In this document: in pieces, positions 32,784-41,489 of the stretch
Layout of the letters: every line of letters starts with the position of its first letter
How positions within the stretch are numbered: position 1 is the stretch's first letter
Origin: Actinomycetes bacterium
Lineage (GTDB): Bacteria > Actinomycetota > Acidimicrobiia > Acidimicrobiales > RAAP-2
Direction of reading: 5' to 3'
DNA length: 64,000 nucleotides
Assembly: GCA_021778895.1 (NCBI GenBank)
Contig: JAJYBR010000005.1
Coordinates: forward strand, 1-64,000
Made by a program: the position numbers and the translations under genes
Notes under the pieces: generated by a model
What the model was told of the DNA's origin: nothing
Seen by the model: only the letters and a program-made list of their open reading frames with translations
The model's database searches: none

Positions 32784-34343
32784 TCAATTTCCAGTTGTCA
32801 AGGCCACGACGAACGTCAGCGCTACTGACGACGGTGATCCTGGGAGTCCTGCGGGAGGCGGAAAGGTGAGTGTCACCGTGGCCCCGTTCTGCGGTGTTCC
32901 CTTCGTCTGGGAGATCGTCGCCGTCACCGACTCGTTGCCGGTTCCCGACGTGAACGACTGCGACGAGGGCGAGACCGTGAAGTTCGTGCCCGATGGACCC
33001 GACGCCGTCAGGCTGACTGTACCCGCTCCGACGCCGTAGAGGTTGAACGTGCAGGTGTTGGAGGGCATCGTCTTCTTCGATTGGCCGGTGAGCGCACTCG
33101 TCACTCCCGAGGGCGGTACGCACCCAGGGGACATGGAGTCGATATAGAGAGTGTTGGAACCCGAGGAGCCGTCGGGGTTGTACACCGCGACAGTGCCCGG
33201 TCCCGGTGCGGGACCCTGTGAGGTGTCATCGATGCTGACGGCCAGCGCCGTCGGGACGGGACCCTGTTGGCCGAGTGGTGTTGGAGAAGGATCCGCTTGG
33301 GACTGATACTGGCACCCGCTCGGCCACGGTGTCGTGACGCCAGGTGAGGAGACCGGAGTCACCGTCTCATTACTGTCCTGATCGGTGAAGATCACCGTCG
33401 CTCCGGGAAGCGTCACCGTCTGGTTCCCAATCGTCTTGGTCTGCCATGGCGTGTAGCCCCACCCGCAGAGCAGCTCGGCGTAGGACGCCTGCCCCGGGGA
33501 ATACCCCCCCTGCATGATCCAACTGGGCGGCACCACGACTGCGAAGACGCCAAACAACGGGGCAGACGACCCACTGGCCGCTCCACCCGGAACGGTCACC
33601 GGATACCACCCCGTCGGCGTTGTGGCCGGGATCGTGACGTTGACGATGAGCGTGCTGGAGTTCATCATGGTCACTGCGTTGGGTTTGATGCCCGAGTTAC
33701 CGAACGACACCGTCGAGGCCGAGGTGAATCCGGATCCGGTCACTGTCAGAGACTGGCTCGTCGCGCCCTGATTGAGCCACGAAGGACTCACGCCACTCAC
33801 CGAGGCGCCAGATCCGCCGCCGCCGCCCCCGCCCCCGCTGCCGCCGCCACCGGCGTTCACCGAACTCCCGTCAACAACCACCTGGGTAAGTCCGACAGTC
33901 CCGCCAAGGTGGAGAACCTTGATCGACACAAGCTGGGATCCTCGCGATCCCGCGGGACACGATGTCGTCCACTGCGAGCTGGTCGAGTCCCAGTACTCGA
34001 CTGGGTTGTAGGTCACGCCAGCGAGTGTGATCGACGTCACTTCGGCGCTGTAGTCAGGTGGAACCGAGAAGCTTGGAGAGTAGGTCGTTGCGCACGAAGC
34101 GTAGTTCCCATTTTCGATGCTGGCGAAGGCGGAGTCGGCTGCGTCGCGCACGGCCACCGTCGAGGTGGCCAGGGTCCGGTGCACCGCTGACCCGCCGATG
34201 CTCGAGGAGAATGCGGTGACCAAGGCGACCCCGGCAATGCTCACGACGAGCAGCGCGATCAAGATCTCGACGAGGGTGTCGCCCCGGTCCACCGGCATTG
34301 CACCACGCCGCGGTTCCCGGCATCCCCGTTCGGGAACTGTCAC
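32784..34343 (-). CDS. Large minor pilin with glycine linker and IPT/TIG-like domain
   Basis: A 519-aa protein. The leader ends in VDRG|DTLVEILIALLVVS, with Asp at +1 and Glu at +5. About 120 residues of pilin-like domain follow, then a glycine linker (GGGGSGGGGGGGGSG), then an IPT/TIG-like Ig fold (VSPSWLNQGATSQSLTVTGS) and further beta-rich, Ser/Thr-rich segments to the end. This looks like a pilin head carrying an extracellular binding module. The GTG at 34343 overlaps the upstream stop as GTGA, so I prefer it over ATG 34298 and over the track start at 34409. A role in adhesion at the pilus tip is inferred. Confidence 0.75.
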   Translation of the reverse strand: MTVPERGCREPRRGAMPVDRGDTLVEILIALLVVSIAGVALVTAFSSSIGGSAVHRTLATSTVAVRDAADSAFASIENGNYASCATTYSPSFSVPPDYSAEVTSITLAGVTYNPVEYWDSTSSQWTTSCPAGSRGSQLVSIKVLHLGGTVGLTQVVVDGSSVNAGGGGSGGGGGGGGSGASVSGVSPSWLNQGATSQSLTVTGSGFTSASTVSFGNSGIKPNAVTMMNSSTLIVNVTIPATTPTGWYPVTVPGGAASGSSAPLFGVFAVVVPPSWIMQGGYSPGQASYAELLCGWGYTPWQTKTIGNQTVTLPGATVIFTDQDSNETVTPVSSPGVTTPWPSGCQYQSQADPSPTPLGQQGPVPTALAVSIDDTSQGPAPGPGTVAVYNPDGSSGSNTLYIDSMSPGCVPPSGVTSALTGQSKKTMPSNTCTFNLYGVGAGTVSLTASGPSGTNFTVSPSSQSFTSGTGNESVTATISQTKGTPQNGATVTLTFPPPAGLPGSPSSVALTFVVALTTGN

Positions 34344-35950
34344 GGCGCCACCGAGATAGTGGTGTTCTGCGACAACGTGGCGGCGCCCGCCACGATGAAG
34401 GACGTGCACACGGTCCCGTTGTTCTGCGTCGTCACGGTTCCCCAGGGCACGTAGATTCCCCCGAAGTCAGCACCGGCACACGAGCCATTGCTTCCGTAGT
34501 TCGAGTTGTTCCCCAGAGTGACCGTGGGCGATGGATAGCTGCTATCCGGTGCGCCACCAGCCGCCCAGATCGTGATGCCGCCGTAGTCCGCGTTGGGTGT
34601 GAGATCCACGTAGGAGTTGTTCCCGATGGTCATCGAACCCGTTGGCGCATACAGCAGCGCCCCGTTGCCAATGATGGTCGGGTGTCCGCCGCTGACGTCG
34701 AAGGCGTCACTCCCGTCCAGCCAGTAGGTGCCAGGTCCGAAGGACACCACCACTGGTTGGCCCTTCGAGTTGCTCGATGGCAGGAGAAAGCTCGAAAATC
34801 CGTACGCTCCACCGACGAAGCTGATCGAGTTCGTCTGCGTTGAGAGCGCTGCCCAAGGCATGGTGTCGTAATACCCGGGAAGGCAGACGTAGTCGTAGCC
34901 GTTCTGTGTGACCGACGAAGTACAAACACCCGTATTGGTGGGTTTCGCTGGCGGATTCAGCTTTAGGAACGGGTCAAGGAACTGCGAGGGGGGCATCACG
35001 TAGACCGGAGCGGACGTCCCCGACACCGTGGTCGGACTCTCCACCAGTACCGAGCCGACGTTGATCGTCGCGTTCTGCTGAGTCGAGACCAGAGATGAGC
35101 CCGAAGTGCTGCACGTTCCCGCCACTGCGAGTGCACCATTCCCGATCCCACCGTTGACGTTGATCGTGAGCGAACCGCCGTTGTCAACGGTCAGCGTGTT
35201 GCAGCCCTGATTAGGCAATCCGAAAAGCGAGACCGGCGCCCGTACGATCGATGCCGTCTTTCCCAGATCCACGAGCGCTGCGCTCCGCGGCGCAGCGATC
35301 AGCCAATACGACGGTGTCGTGCCGAAAGCCACGTAGAGCGGCAATCGAACGACCGCGACGTCCGTCGCGGACAGCCAGGTCGACGCGTCGCAGGGCACCG
35401 AGCCCACGCAGCTGACCAAGGCCGTCGGTTGGCTCGCATTGACGTCGTAAGCCACCACGCTCGTCGAAGTCGGCGTCGCCGAGAAGACGCACGCCACGCG
35501 CTCGAGTGAGTATCCCGTGGTCCCGAGGGCATTGTTGCCCGGTCCGGTGGGTCCGTTATTCATCGGCACGACCATGTACGACACCGCGGCATTGCCCGAT
35601 GCCCACTGGAGCCCAAGAACCTGCCTCTCACCCGAGGTCTGCGGATCGCAAGCGATCGACGACGTGCTCGCCGTGATGGAACTCGCACTCTGAACATCCC
35701 GCGTGAACACCGACAACACCGTCTGCATGCTCGCCGAGCCCGTCACGCGCCCAGTCACGCTGGACTGGAGCGACAGAACGGACACCAACCCCACAGAGAT
35801 CGCGCCCATCACCACCGGGAGGATCACGAAAGCGATCAGCAACTCGACCAGTGTGAAGCCCGACTGGTCGTACACGGGGGTCTTCGCCACGCCACGGGAC
35901 CCCCAGCGGTGACGTGGGGAACTGGTACTTTGACCGACTCCGCTGCGCAT
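34340..35950 (-). CDS. Large minor pilin-like protein
   Basis: A 536-aa protein. A 31-residue leader ends in DQSG|FTLVELLIAFVILPV with Glu at +5. The mature part is unusually long for a pilin, rich in Ser, Thr, Asn and Gly, with repeated short strands (for example GNGALLYAP, IGNNSYVDL, LGNNSNYGS) that suggest a stacked beta or beta-helix region near the C-terminus. Several Cys are present. I use ATG 35950 because GGGGAGG lies 5 nt upstream; the track GTG at 35956 is two codons earlier. It is coupled to the next gene by a GTGA overlap and begins 32 bp after pilC. I know of no described homologue. Confidence 0.7.
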   Translation of the reverse strand: MRSGVGQSTSSPRHRWGSRGVAKTPVYDQSGFTLVELLIAFVILPVVMGAISVGLVSVLSLQSSVTGRVTGSASMQTVLSVFTRDVQSASSITASTSSIACDPQTSGERQVLGLQWASGNAAVSYMVVPMNNGPTGPGNNALGTTGYSLERVACVFSATPTSTSVVAYDVNASQPTALVSCVGSVPCDASTWLSATDVAVVRLPLYVAFGTTPSYWLIAAPRSAALVDLGKTASIVRAPVSLFGLPNQGCNTLTVDNGGSLTINVNGGIGNGALAVAGTCSTSGSSLVSTQQNATINVGSVLVESPTTVSGTSAPVYVMPPSQFLDPFLKLNPPAKPTNTGVCTSSVTQNGYDYVCLPGYYDTMPWAALSTQTNSISFVGGAYGFSSFLLPSSNSKGQPVVVSFGPGTYWLDGSDAFDVSGGHPTIIGNGALLYAPTGSMTIGNNSYVDLTPNADYGGITIWAAGGAPDSSYPSPTVTLGNNSNYGSNGSCAGADFGGIYVPWGTVTTQNNGTVCTSFIVAGAATLSQNTTISVAP

Positions 35951-35982
35951 GCACACCTCCCCTCGCTTGTATCGAGAAGATC

Positions 35983-37386
35983 TCAGCGGACCTGTACCTG
36001 GTTGTAGATACCGTACATAGCCGATATCAACGCAATCGCAACAAACCCAACGACAACGCCCATGGCGATGATGATGGCGGGCTCGAAGAGCGACGTCGCG
36101 TGGTCCACCTTGGTCTCCAGCTCGCGCCCGTAGTACGCAGCGGCGACTTCAAGCTGCTGGTCGAGTGTTCCGGTCTCCTCGCCCACGCGCAACATCTGGC
36201 GTGCCGCACCGGGAAAGAGCCCCGTGCGCGCGAGCGGTGTCGCCAGTCCCTGCCCCTCCATCATCTCGTCGCGGATGTGCTCGATGGCAGTCCGGTACAC
36301 GCTGTTGTTGGCTGACTCGGCCATGACCGCCATCGAGCGGGGCATGTCGACGCCGGCGTGGAGCATCGAGGCCAGGATCCGCATGGTGCGCTCCAGGATC
36401 GAGGTCTGGGTAATGTCGCCAATGACCGGGATCCGCAGGATCCACGAGTCGAGAATCGCGCGGCCATTGGACGTGCGGCGCATGGTGACGAAGGAGGCGA
36501 CGAGCAGGATGATCGCGCCCAGGACCAGGAACCACCACCGCGTCAGGTAGCCCGAGAAGTTGAGCAGCATCCGCGTCACCAGAGGCAGCTTCGCGTTCAG
36601 CGACTTGAAGAAGACGACGAAACGCGGCAGGACGAAGACCGTCAGCACGATCACCACGAACACCGAGAGGACCGCGACCACCGCGGGATAGATGAGAGCG
36701 GATGTGACCTTCGCCCGGGCCTTCAGGTCCCGGTCCATGTAGTCAGCCAGCTGATTAAGAACCTGATCCAGGTTCCCGGTGAGTTCGGCGGACTCCAGGA
36801 TCCCGACGTAGTAGTTGGGGAAGGCCTCGGGATGGAGGGCCGCTGCTGCGGCAAAGGTGTCGCCATTACGCAGGGAGTCGATCATGTCGGCGATGACGAT
36901 GCGCATCATCTTGCCGGTCGTCTCTTCCAATATCACCTCGAGTGACTCCATGATCGGGACACCGGCACGGATGAAGACCGAGAGCTGGCGCGAGAAGTTC
37001 ATCACCTCCTTGCGCGGAACCATCTTCTTCGTGATCTCGAACCGGAGGATGCTGCGCTTCTCGGTGACCTCGACGGGCTGCAGCCCCCGGCGCAGCAGGG
37101 CCATGTGGGCCGCGCCAGCCGAGATCGCCTTCTCGACTCCCTTGACAGACTGCCCCTGGTCGTCGAAGGCGACGAAGTTGAACTGCTTGACCGGCAAGTC
37201 CCGCTGCGTCTTCTGCTTGCCCCGGCCACGCCGAGGTTTGCGATCGATGTGCATGCGCCGGGCGACTGCGTGCTCGCGCTTGCGGGAGCGTGTGTCCTCG
37301 CGTTGCTTCTTCGTCGCGGCTTTGTGCTCCTCGCGCGAAGGCTTCTCGGCGCTGGTGCCGCCGGGTTCGTCGTCGTTTGTGCTCAT
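35983..37386 (-). CDS. pilC: Type IV pilus inner-membrane platform protein PilC
   Basis: A 467-aa member of the GspF/PilC family. A charged N-terminal extension of about 65 residues (KKQREDTRSRKREHAVARR) precedes KQFNFVAFDDQGQSVKG. Two T2SSF repeats follow, each with the helical bundle and membrane helices: FSRQLSVFIRAGVPIMESL...ESAELTGNLDQ and LERTMRILASMLHAGVDMPRSM...GEETGTLDQQL. PilC anchors the PilB and PilT motors. I take ATG 37386, which overlaps the pilB stop as ATGA; the track ORF from 38238 is mostly antisense-frame shadow of pilB. The Lys/Arg-rich extension is longer than in E. coli-type homologues. Confidence 0.92.
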   Translation of the reverse strand: MSTNDDEPGGTSAEKPSREEHKAATKKQREDTRSRKREHAVARRMHIDRKPRRGRGKQKTQRDLPVKQFNFVAFDDQGQSVKGVEKAISAGAAHMALLRRGLQPVEVTEKRSILRFEITKKMVPRKEVMNFSRQLSVFIRAGVPIMESLEVILEETTGKMMRIVIADMIDSLRNGDTFAAAAALHPEAFPNYYVGILESAELTGNLDQVLNQLADYMDRDLKARAKVTSALIYPAVVAVLSVFVVIVLTVFVLPRFVVFFKSLNAKLPLVTRMLLNFSGYLTRWWFLVLGAIILLVASFVTMRRTSNGRAILDSWILRIPVIGDITQTSILERTMRILASMLHAGVDMPRSMAVMAESANNSVYRTAIEHIRDEMMEGQGLATPLARTGLFPGAARQMLRVGEETGTLDQQLEVAAAYYGRELETKVDHATSLFEPAIIIAMGVVVGFVAIALISAMYGIYNQVQVR

Positions 37387-39239
37387 AGCGTGTACACGCT
37401 CCGAATCACCTCGTTGATCGTCGTGACGTCCTGGGCCACCAGGCTCAGGGCCTCCTGACGCAGGGTGCGCATCCCCTGCTTGACGGCGAGCGTCCGCAGC
37501 TCCTCCTGGGTCGCCCAGCCGACGATCAGCCGCCTTATCTCGGGCGTCATGGTGAGCAGCTCGTAGATGCCGATGCGATCCAGGTAGCCCGTGTGGCTGC
37601 AGTAGTTGCACCCGGCACCGTGGTAGAAGGTCCCCTTGGGCTCGCCACCGCTCTCCTCGTAGAAGAGGAGCTCCTCGTCGGTCGGCGTGTACTGCGTCTT
37701 GCACGAGGTGCAGATCCGGCGCAGCAGCCGCTGGCCGACGACGGCCAGCACCGACGAGGCGACGAGGAACGACTCGATGCCCATGTCGAGCAGACGGTGC
37801 AGGGCGGCGACCGAGTCGGTCGCGTGCATCGACGAGATGACGAAGTGCCCGGTCAGGGCGGACTGGACGGCCACGCGCGTCGTCTCGACGTCGCGCACCT
37901 CGCCGACCAGGATGACGTCGGGGTCCTGGCGCAGGATCGACTTCAAGCCGGTGGCGAACGTCAATCCCGCGGTGTCGTTGGTCTGGATCTGGTTGATCAT
38001 GGGGAACACGTACTCGACGGGGTCCTCGATGGTCATCACGTTCATCGCCTCGTTGCCGATCTCGGTCACCGTGGCGTACAGGGTGGTGGTCTTGCCGCTC
38101 CCGGTCGGCCCGGCGCACAGCACCATCCCGAACGGTGCGCGCACCAGCTTCGAGTAGGCGTAGTGGGTGTCGGTCGGCATCCCGAGGTCGGCGAGGCGCA
38201 GCAGGGAGCGCGTCTTGTCCAAGATGCGCATCACGCACTTCTCGCCCATGATCGTGGCCACGGTCGAGACCCGGACGTCGACCTCTTTGCCGTCGATGGT
38301 CACTGTTAGCTGCCCGTCTTGGGGACGGCGCCGCTCGACGATGTTCATCTCCGCCATGATCTTGATGCGGCTGACCAGCCCCGGTCCCATGGAGGCCGGC
38401 AGTTCAAGGATCTGGCTGAGCGCCCCGTCGATGCGGAAACGCACGCGCACCACGTCGTCGGACGGCTCGATGTGAACGTCCGAGGCGCGGTCGCGCATGG
38501 CCTGGGTGAGGATGCGGTCGACCACCTGGACGATCGGCGCATCGTCGGCGACGATCTCGGGCACGGCGACGTCGGGTCCCCGCCGCCGCGACTCCTCGAC
38601 CACCTTGAAGGCCTGGACCAGGGACCCCACGTCGCTGATGGCTCGGTAGTTGCTGTCGAGGGCCCAGCGCACGTCAGAGAGCGAGGCGACCTCCAGCCGC
38701 ACCGGCCGCCCGATGCGGCTGATCAGCTGCTCGGCGAGCTCGGGGCGCGGCTCGGCGCACGCCACGACGACCGTCCCCGCGTCGTCGCGCACCGGCACGA
38801 CCAGGTGCGCCCGAGCGAACTCCTCGTCGAGCATCTTGAGCACCGACACGTCGACGTCGACCTGGTGGAGGTTGACGACGGGCAGCGACAGCAGGATCGA
38901 CAGCGCGGTCGTCAGGCTGCGCTCGTCGATCGCGCCCGCGGCCACCAGGATCTCACCCAGGCGCCGGCCGTTGCGCTTCTGCTCGTGGAGGGCCCGCGCC
39001 AGCTGCTCGGTCGTGATGGCCCCGGACTTGACCAGGGTGTCGCCGAGACGACCGGGCTTAGGTGCGTTCTCCGCGCTGAAGCCCCCGAACTCGAACTCGG
39101 CGAATTCGTCCTCGGGCCGATCGACGACGTCGACGGCGGTGGCGCCGGACGCGCGGGCAGGCGCCTCATGCCCCTTGTGGGACCCGTCCTTCTTGTGGTC
39201 CTTCCGGGGAGCGTCCTTGTCTCGCCGCTTAAACGCCAC
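37383..39239 (-). CDS. pilB: Type IV pilus extension ATPase PilB with tandem MshEN motifs
   Basis: A 618-aa motor ATPase. After a charged N-terminus comes an MshEN domain with two tandem copies of the cyclic-di-GMP-binding pattern RLGxxLVxxGxIxxxxLxxAL: RLGDTLVKSGAITTEQLARAL (about 60-85) and RLGEILVAAGAIDERSLTTAL (about 90-115). The C-terminal ATPase has GPTGSGKTTTLY, TIEDPVEYV, ILVGEVRD and TGHFVISSMHATDS, and a four-Cys zinc site (CTSC...CNYC). PilB drives pilin assembly. I choose GTG 39239, with GGAG 5 nt upstream, over GTG 39245 and over the track start. It is first in the pilB-pilC-minor pilin unit. Confidence 0.93.
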   Translation of the reverse strand: MAFKRRDKDAPRKDHKKDGSHKGHEAPARASGATAVDVVDRPEDEFAEFEFGGFSAENAPKPGRLGDTLVKSGAITTEQLARALHEQKRNGRRLGEILVAAGAIDERSLTTALSILLSLPVVNLHQVDVDVSVLKMLDEEFARAHLVVPVRDDAGTVVVACAEPRPELAEQLISRIGRPVRLEVASLSDVRWALDSNYRAISDVGSLVQAFKVVEESRRRGPDVAVPEIVADDAPIVQVVDRILTQAMRDRASDVHIEPSDDVVRVRFRIDGALSQILELPASMGPGLVSRIKIMAEMNIVERRRPQDGQLTVTIDGKEVDVRVSTVATIMGEKCVMRILDKTRSLLRLADLGMPTDTHYAYSKLVRAPFGMVLCAGPTGSGKTTTLYATVTEIGNEAMNVMTIEDPVEYVFPMINQIQTNDTAGLTFATGLKSILRQDPDVILVGEVRDVETTRVAVQSALTGHFVISSMHATDSVAALHRLLDMGIESFLVASSVLAVVGQRLLRRICTSCKTQYTPTDEELLFYEESGGEPKGTFYHGAGCNYCSHTGYLDRIGIYELLTMTPEIRRLIVGWATQEELRTLAVKQGMRTLRQEALSLVAQDVTTINEVIRSVYTL

Positions 39240-39392
39240 CGACACTCCGTTCTGCGCGGTAGGTAGGAATCTCTCACACGGCGACTGCTGACGCAACATC
39301 GCCACGCATCGACGTCGCGCCCCTACTCGGACCAAGCGTAGTGAGCGCGCAACGCGACGTGCGGCATGTTTGTTCGTGCGTTGTTTTGCCGT

Positions 39393-39608
39393 TTACACGA
39401 AGCGCAGACGCGACTTGGGCGTGATCACGACCGCCTTGTCGCGCGCCAGGAACTCCGCGCTCTGGCGCAGCGCATCGACGAGGTCGCTGGGCAGCTCGAT
39501 GACCTCGTCGCCGAACGTCAAGGCAAGGGGCGCCCCCGAGGCGGCGACATCGGCGACACGGTCGTAGACCGACCAGTCGTCGGTGGGGATGATCGCTTCT
39601 GAGACCAC
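39393..39608 (-). CDS. Small protein, possibly a truncated antitoxin/excisionase-type N-terminus
   Basis: A 71-aa ORF with a good start: GTG 39608 follows GGAGAGG at 5 nt. The middle (ELPSDLVDALRQSAEFLARDKAVVITP) resembles the region that comes just before the helix-turn-helix in some actinobacterial antitoxin/excisionase proteins, where a TTQEAADLL motif normally follows. Here a stop comes directly after SRLRFV, so the DNA-binding part is missing. It may be a remnant or a different small protein. No toxin gene is adjacent. An 18-bp inverted repeat lies about 32 bp upstream. Confidence 0.5.
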   Translation of the reverse strand: MVSEAIIPTDDWSVYDRVADVAASGAPLALTFGDEVIELPSDLVDALRQSAEFLARDKAVVITPKSRLRFV

Positions 39609-39639
39609 GGATACCTCTCCTTCAACGCTGAAGAACCTT

Positions 39640-39657
39640 ACTGAGATTTAACTCAGT
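39640..39657. promoter_or_regulatory. Inverted repeat ACTGAG-ATTTAA-CTCAGT
   Basis: A perfect 6-bp inverted repeat around an AT-rich 6-nt centre lies in the 203-bp gap between the small minus-strand ORF and the divergent GNAT gene. Its position about 32 bp before the small ORF's start fits an operator over its promoter. No regulator is identified. Confidence 0.35.
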
Positions 39658-39699
39658 TTACGGGCGCGTAATCTCTTTCGTGCGGATGGTCGCGCCGAA

Positions 39700-39716
39700 C
39701 ATCACCAAAAGTGATG
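39700..39716. promoter_or_regulatory. Inverted repeat CATCAC-CAAAA-GTGATG
   Basis: A second perfect 6-bp inverted repeat in the same divergent gap, about 95 bp before the GNAT start. The half-sites match those of the repeat at 4478-4490 but in opposite orientation. It could be an operator or a weak hairpin. Confidence 0.25.
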
Positions 39717-39811
39717 GAGGGCATCACGACATTGCCGTAGCGCGCGACGCCGGGCGGTGGTATGACGGGCGCACGGGGGGATGTCGACCCGGGGGGTAGA
39801 GAAAGGCTCCC

Positions 39812-40450
39812 ATGATCGAGCTGCAAGACCGACCCGCCGAGACTGCTCCGTCACCGCGCCCCGGAATCTATCCCGCGCACCTCACGCGCCGCGTGACGAC
39901 CGAGCACGGGATCACCTACGTGCTGCGGCCCATCCGCCCCGACGACGCGGACATCCTCCAGCGCTTCCACGGCTCGCTCTCCCCCGACTCGGTGTTCCGC
40001 CGCTACTTCTCCTTGCACCCTGAGCTGTCGGCGGCCGAGCTGAAGCACCTGACGACGGTCGACTACGTGGACCGCATGGCCTTCATCATCATCGAGCACG
40101 AGGACCTGGTGGCCGTCGGCCGCTACGACCGCATCGACACGTCGGATCGCGCCGAGGTGGCGTTCCTGGTCTCGGACCACTACCAGCACCAGGGCCTGGG
40201 CCTGCTCCTGCTCGACCACCTGGCCGACGCCGCGTGGGCGTGCGGCATCACCACCTTCATCGCGGAGACCCAAGCCGACAACCGTGCGATGATGGGGGTC
40301 TTCCGCAGCTCCGGGTTTCCCGTGACCGCTCGACTGGAGGACGAGATCATCTACGTGCGCTTCCCCATCGCCCCGACGCCTGAGAGCGAGGCGGCCCGCG
40401 AGGCGCGCCGGTTGCGCTGGGCCGCGGCGCGGGCGGCCGCCCTGCGCTGA
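39812..40450 (+). CDS. GNAT acetyltransferase, Pat-like
   Basis: A 212-aa cytoplasmic acetyltransferase. The domain at about 35-185 has YVLRPIRPDDADILQRF, FRRYFSLHPELSAAELKHLTTVDY, AEVAFLVSDHYQHQGLGLLLL (acetyl-CoA loop) and AETQADNRAMMGVFRSSGF. This matches the catalytic domain of Pat/PatZ protein lysine acetyltransferases, without the large ADP-forming CoA-ligase part and without a cyclic-nucleotide-binding domain. The C-terminus is Ala/Arg-rich. ATG 39812 follows GAGAAAGG. It is 1 nt from a deacetylase gene, so it may be the writer of a lysine acetylation pair, which is inference. Confidence 0.82.
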   Translation: MIELQDRPAETAPSPRPGIYPAHLTRRVTTEHGITYVLRPIRPDDADILQRFHGSLSPDSVFRRYFSLHPELSAAELKHLTTVDYVDRMAFIIIEHEDLVAVGRYDRIDTSDRAEVAFLVSDHYQHQGLGLLLLDHLADAAWACGITTFIAETQADNRAMMGVFRSSGFPVTARLEDEIIYVRFPIAPTPESEAAREARRLRWAAARAAALR

Positions 40451-40451
40451 G

Positions 40452-41489
40452 ATGCTGATCACCCACGAGATCCTCGACTCCTCGGGTCACGAGGATCCCG
40501 GGCATCCCGAGCGGCCCGCGCGCCTCGACGCCGTGTGGGCGGGCGTCGCGGACCTCCACCTCGACGGCGACGTGGTGCGCGTGCCGGTGCGCAGCGCCGG
40601 GCGGGCCGAGCTGGCCCGCGTGCACGAGCCGGTGTACCTCGACCAGCTGGGCGCCTTCTGCTTCGAGGGCGGCGGCGAGCTCGACGCCGACACCTACGCC
40701 ACCTACGACTCGTGGCCGCTGGCCCAGCAGGCCGCCGGGACCGGGCTCGCCGTCCTCGACGAGCTGCACCGGCGCGGCGAGGGCGTCGGCTTCGTCGCGG
40801 TGCGACCGCCGGGCCACCACGCCCTGCGCGACCGCGCGATGGGCTTCTGCCTCATCAACAACGTGGCGGTCGCCGCGGCCGCCCTGCGCAGCGCGGGAGA
40901 ACGCGTCGCGATCATCGACTGGGACGTGCACCACGGCAACGGCACCCAGGCCATCTTCTGGAACGACCCCGACGTGCTCTACGTGTCGGCCCACGAGTGG
41001 CCGCTCTTCCCGGGCAGCGGCGTCGCCGCCGAGGTCGGCGGCCTGACGGCCGTCGACCGCACGGTGAACCTGCCCCTGCCCGCCGGGGCCACGGGCGACG
41101 TGGTCCTCCAGGCGCTCGAGGAGGTCGCCGGACCCGTCATCGACGACTTCGACCCCACCTGGACCCTGATCTCGGCCGGCTTCGACGGACACCGCGACGA
41201 CCCGATGGCCGACTTCGCGCTGACCAGTGGCGACTACGCGCGACTCGCGCGCTGGGTGCGCGGCTTCGCGCGCCCCGGCCGCCTGGCCGTCTACCTCGAG
41301 GGCGGCTACGACCTCGACGCCCTGCGTCACTCGGTCGCCGGGACGCTGGCCGAGCTGCTCGACGCTCCCACGACGCTGGAGGACCGCAGCCAGGGCGGCC
41401 CCGGCGTCGACCAGGTGGCCCGCATCCGCACGGAGCGCAAGGCGACGCTCCAGTTGGTGCGCGCCCAGGCGTTCGGGGAGGCACCATGA
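40452..41489 (+). CDS. Histone-deacetylase-family zinc hydrolase
   Basis: A 345-aa class II-like deacetylase. It shows HPERPARL near the N-terminus, RPPGHHA (His pair), GFCLINNVAVAA, DWDVHHGNGTQ (zinc Asp and His), SAGFDGHRDDP (second zinc Asp) and a late EGGYDL with the catalytic-site Tyr. Family members remove acyl groups from lysine side chains, acetylpolyamines or other small amides. It starts 1 nt after the GNAT gene stop and overlaps the universal-stress gene by ATGA, so the three are translated together. Acetylation reversal is the simplest reading, but a polyamine or other amide substrate is equally compatible. Confidence 0.87.
   Translation: MLITHEILDSSGHEDPGHPERPARLDAVWAGVADLHLDGDVVRVPVRSAGRAELARVHEPVYLDQLGAFCFEGGGELDADTYATYDSWPLAQQAAGTGLAVLDELHRRGEGVGFVAVRPPGHHALRDRAMGFCLINNVAVAAAALRSAGERVAIIDWDVHHGNGTQAIFWNDPDVLYVSAHEWPLFPGSGVAAEVGGLTAVDRTVNLPLPAGATGDVVLQALEEVAGPVIDDFDPTWTLISAGFDGHRDDPMADFALTSGDYARLARWVRGFARPGRLAVYLEGGYDLDALRHSVAGTLAELLDAPTTLEDRSQGGPGVDQVARIRTERKATLQLVRAQAFGEAP

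Noticed and set aside
33820-33870. Short GGN tandem repeat
   Set aside because: It encodes the glycine linker of the minor pilin. It is a coding low-complexity run, not a separate repeat element.
35983-38238. The full 751-aa ORF as one protein
   Set aside because: The first 284 residues are an out-of-frame shadow of pilB. PilC begins at the ATGA overlap at 37386.
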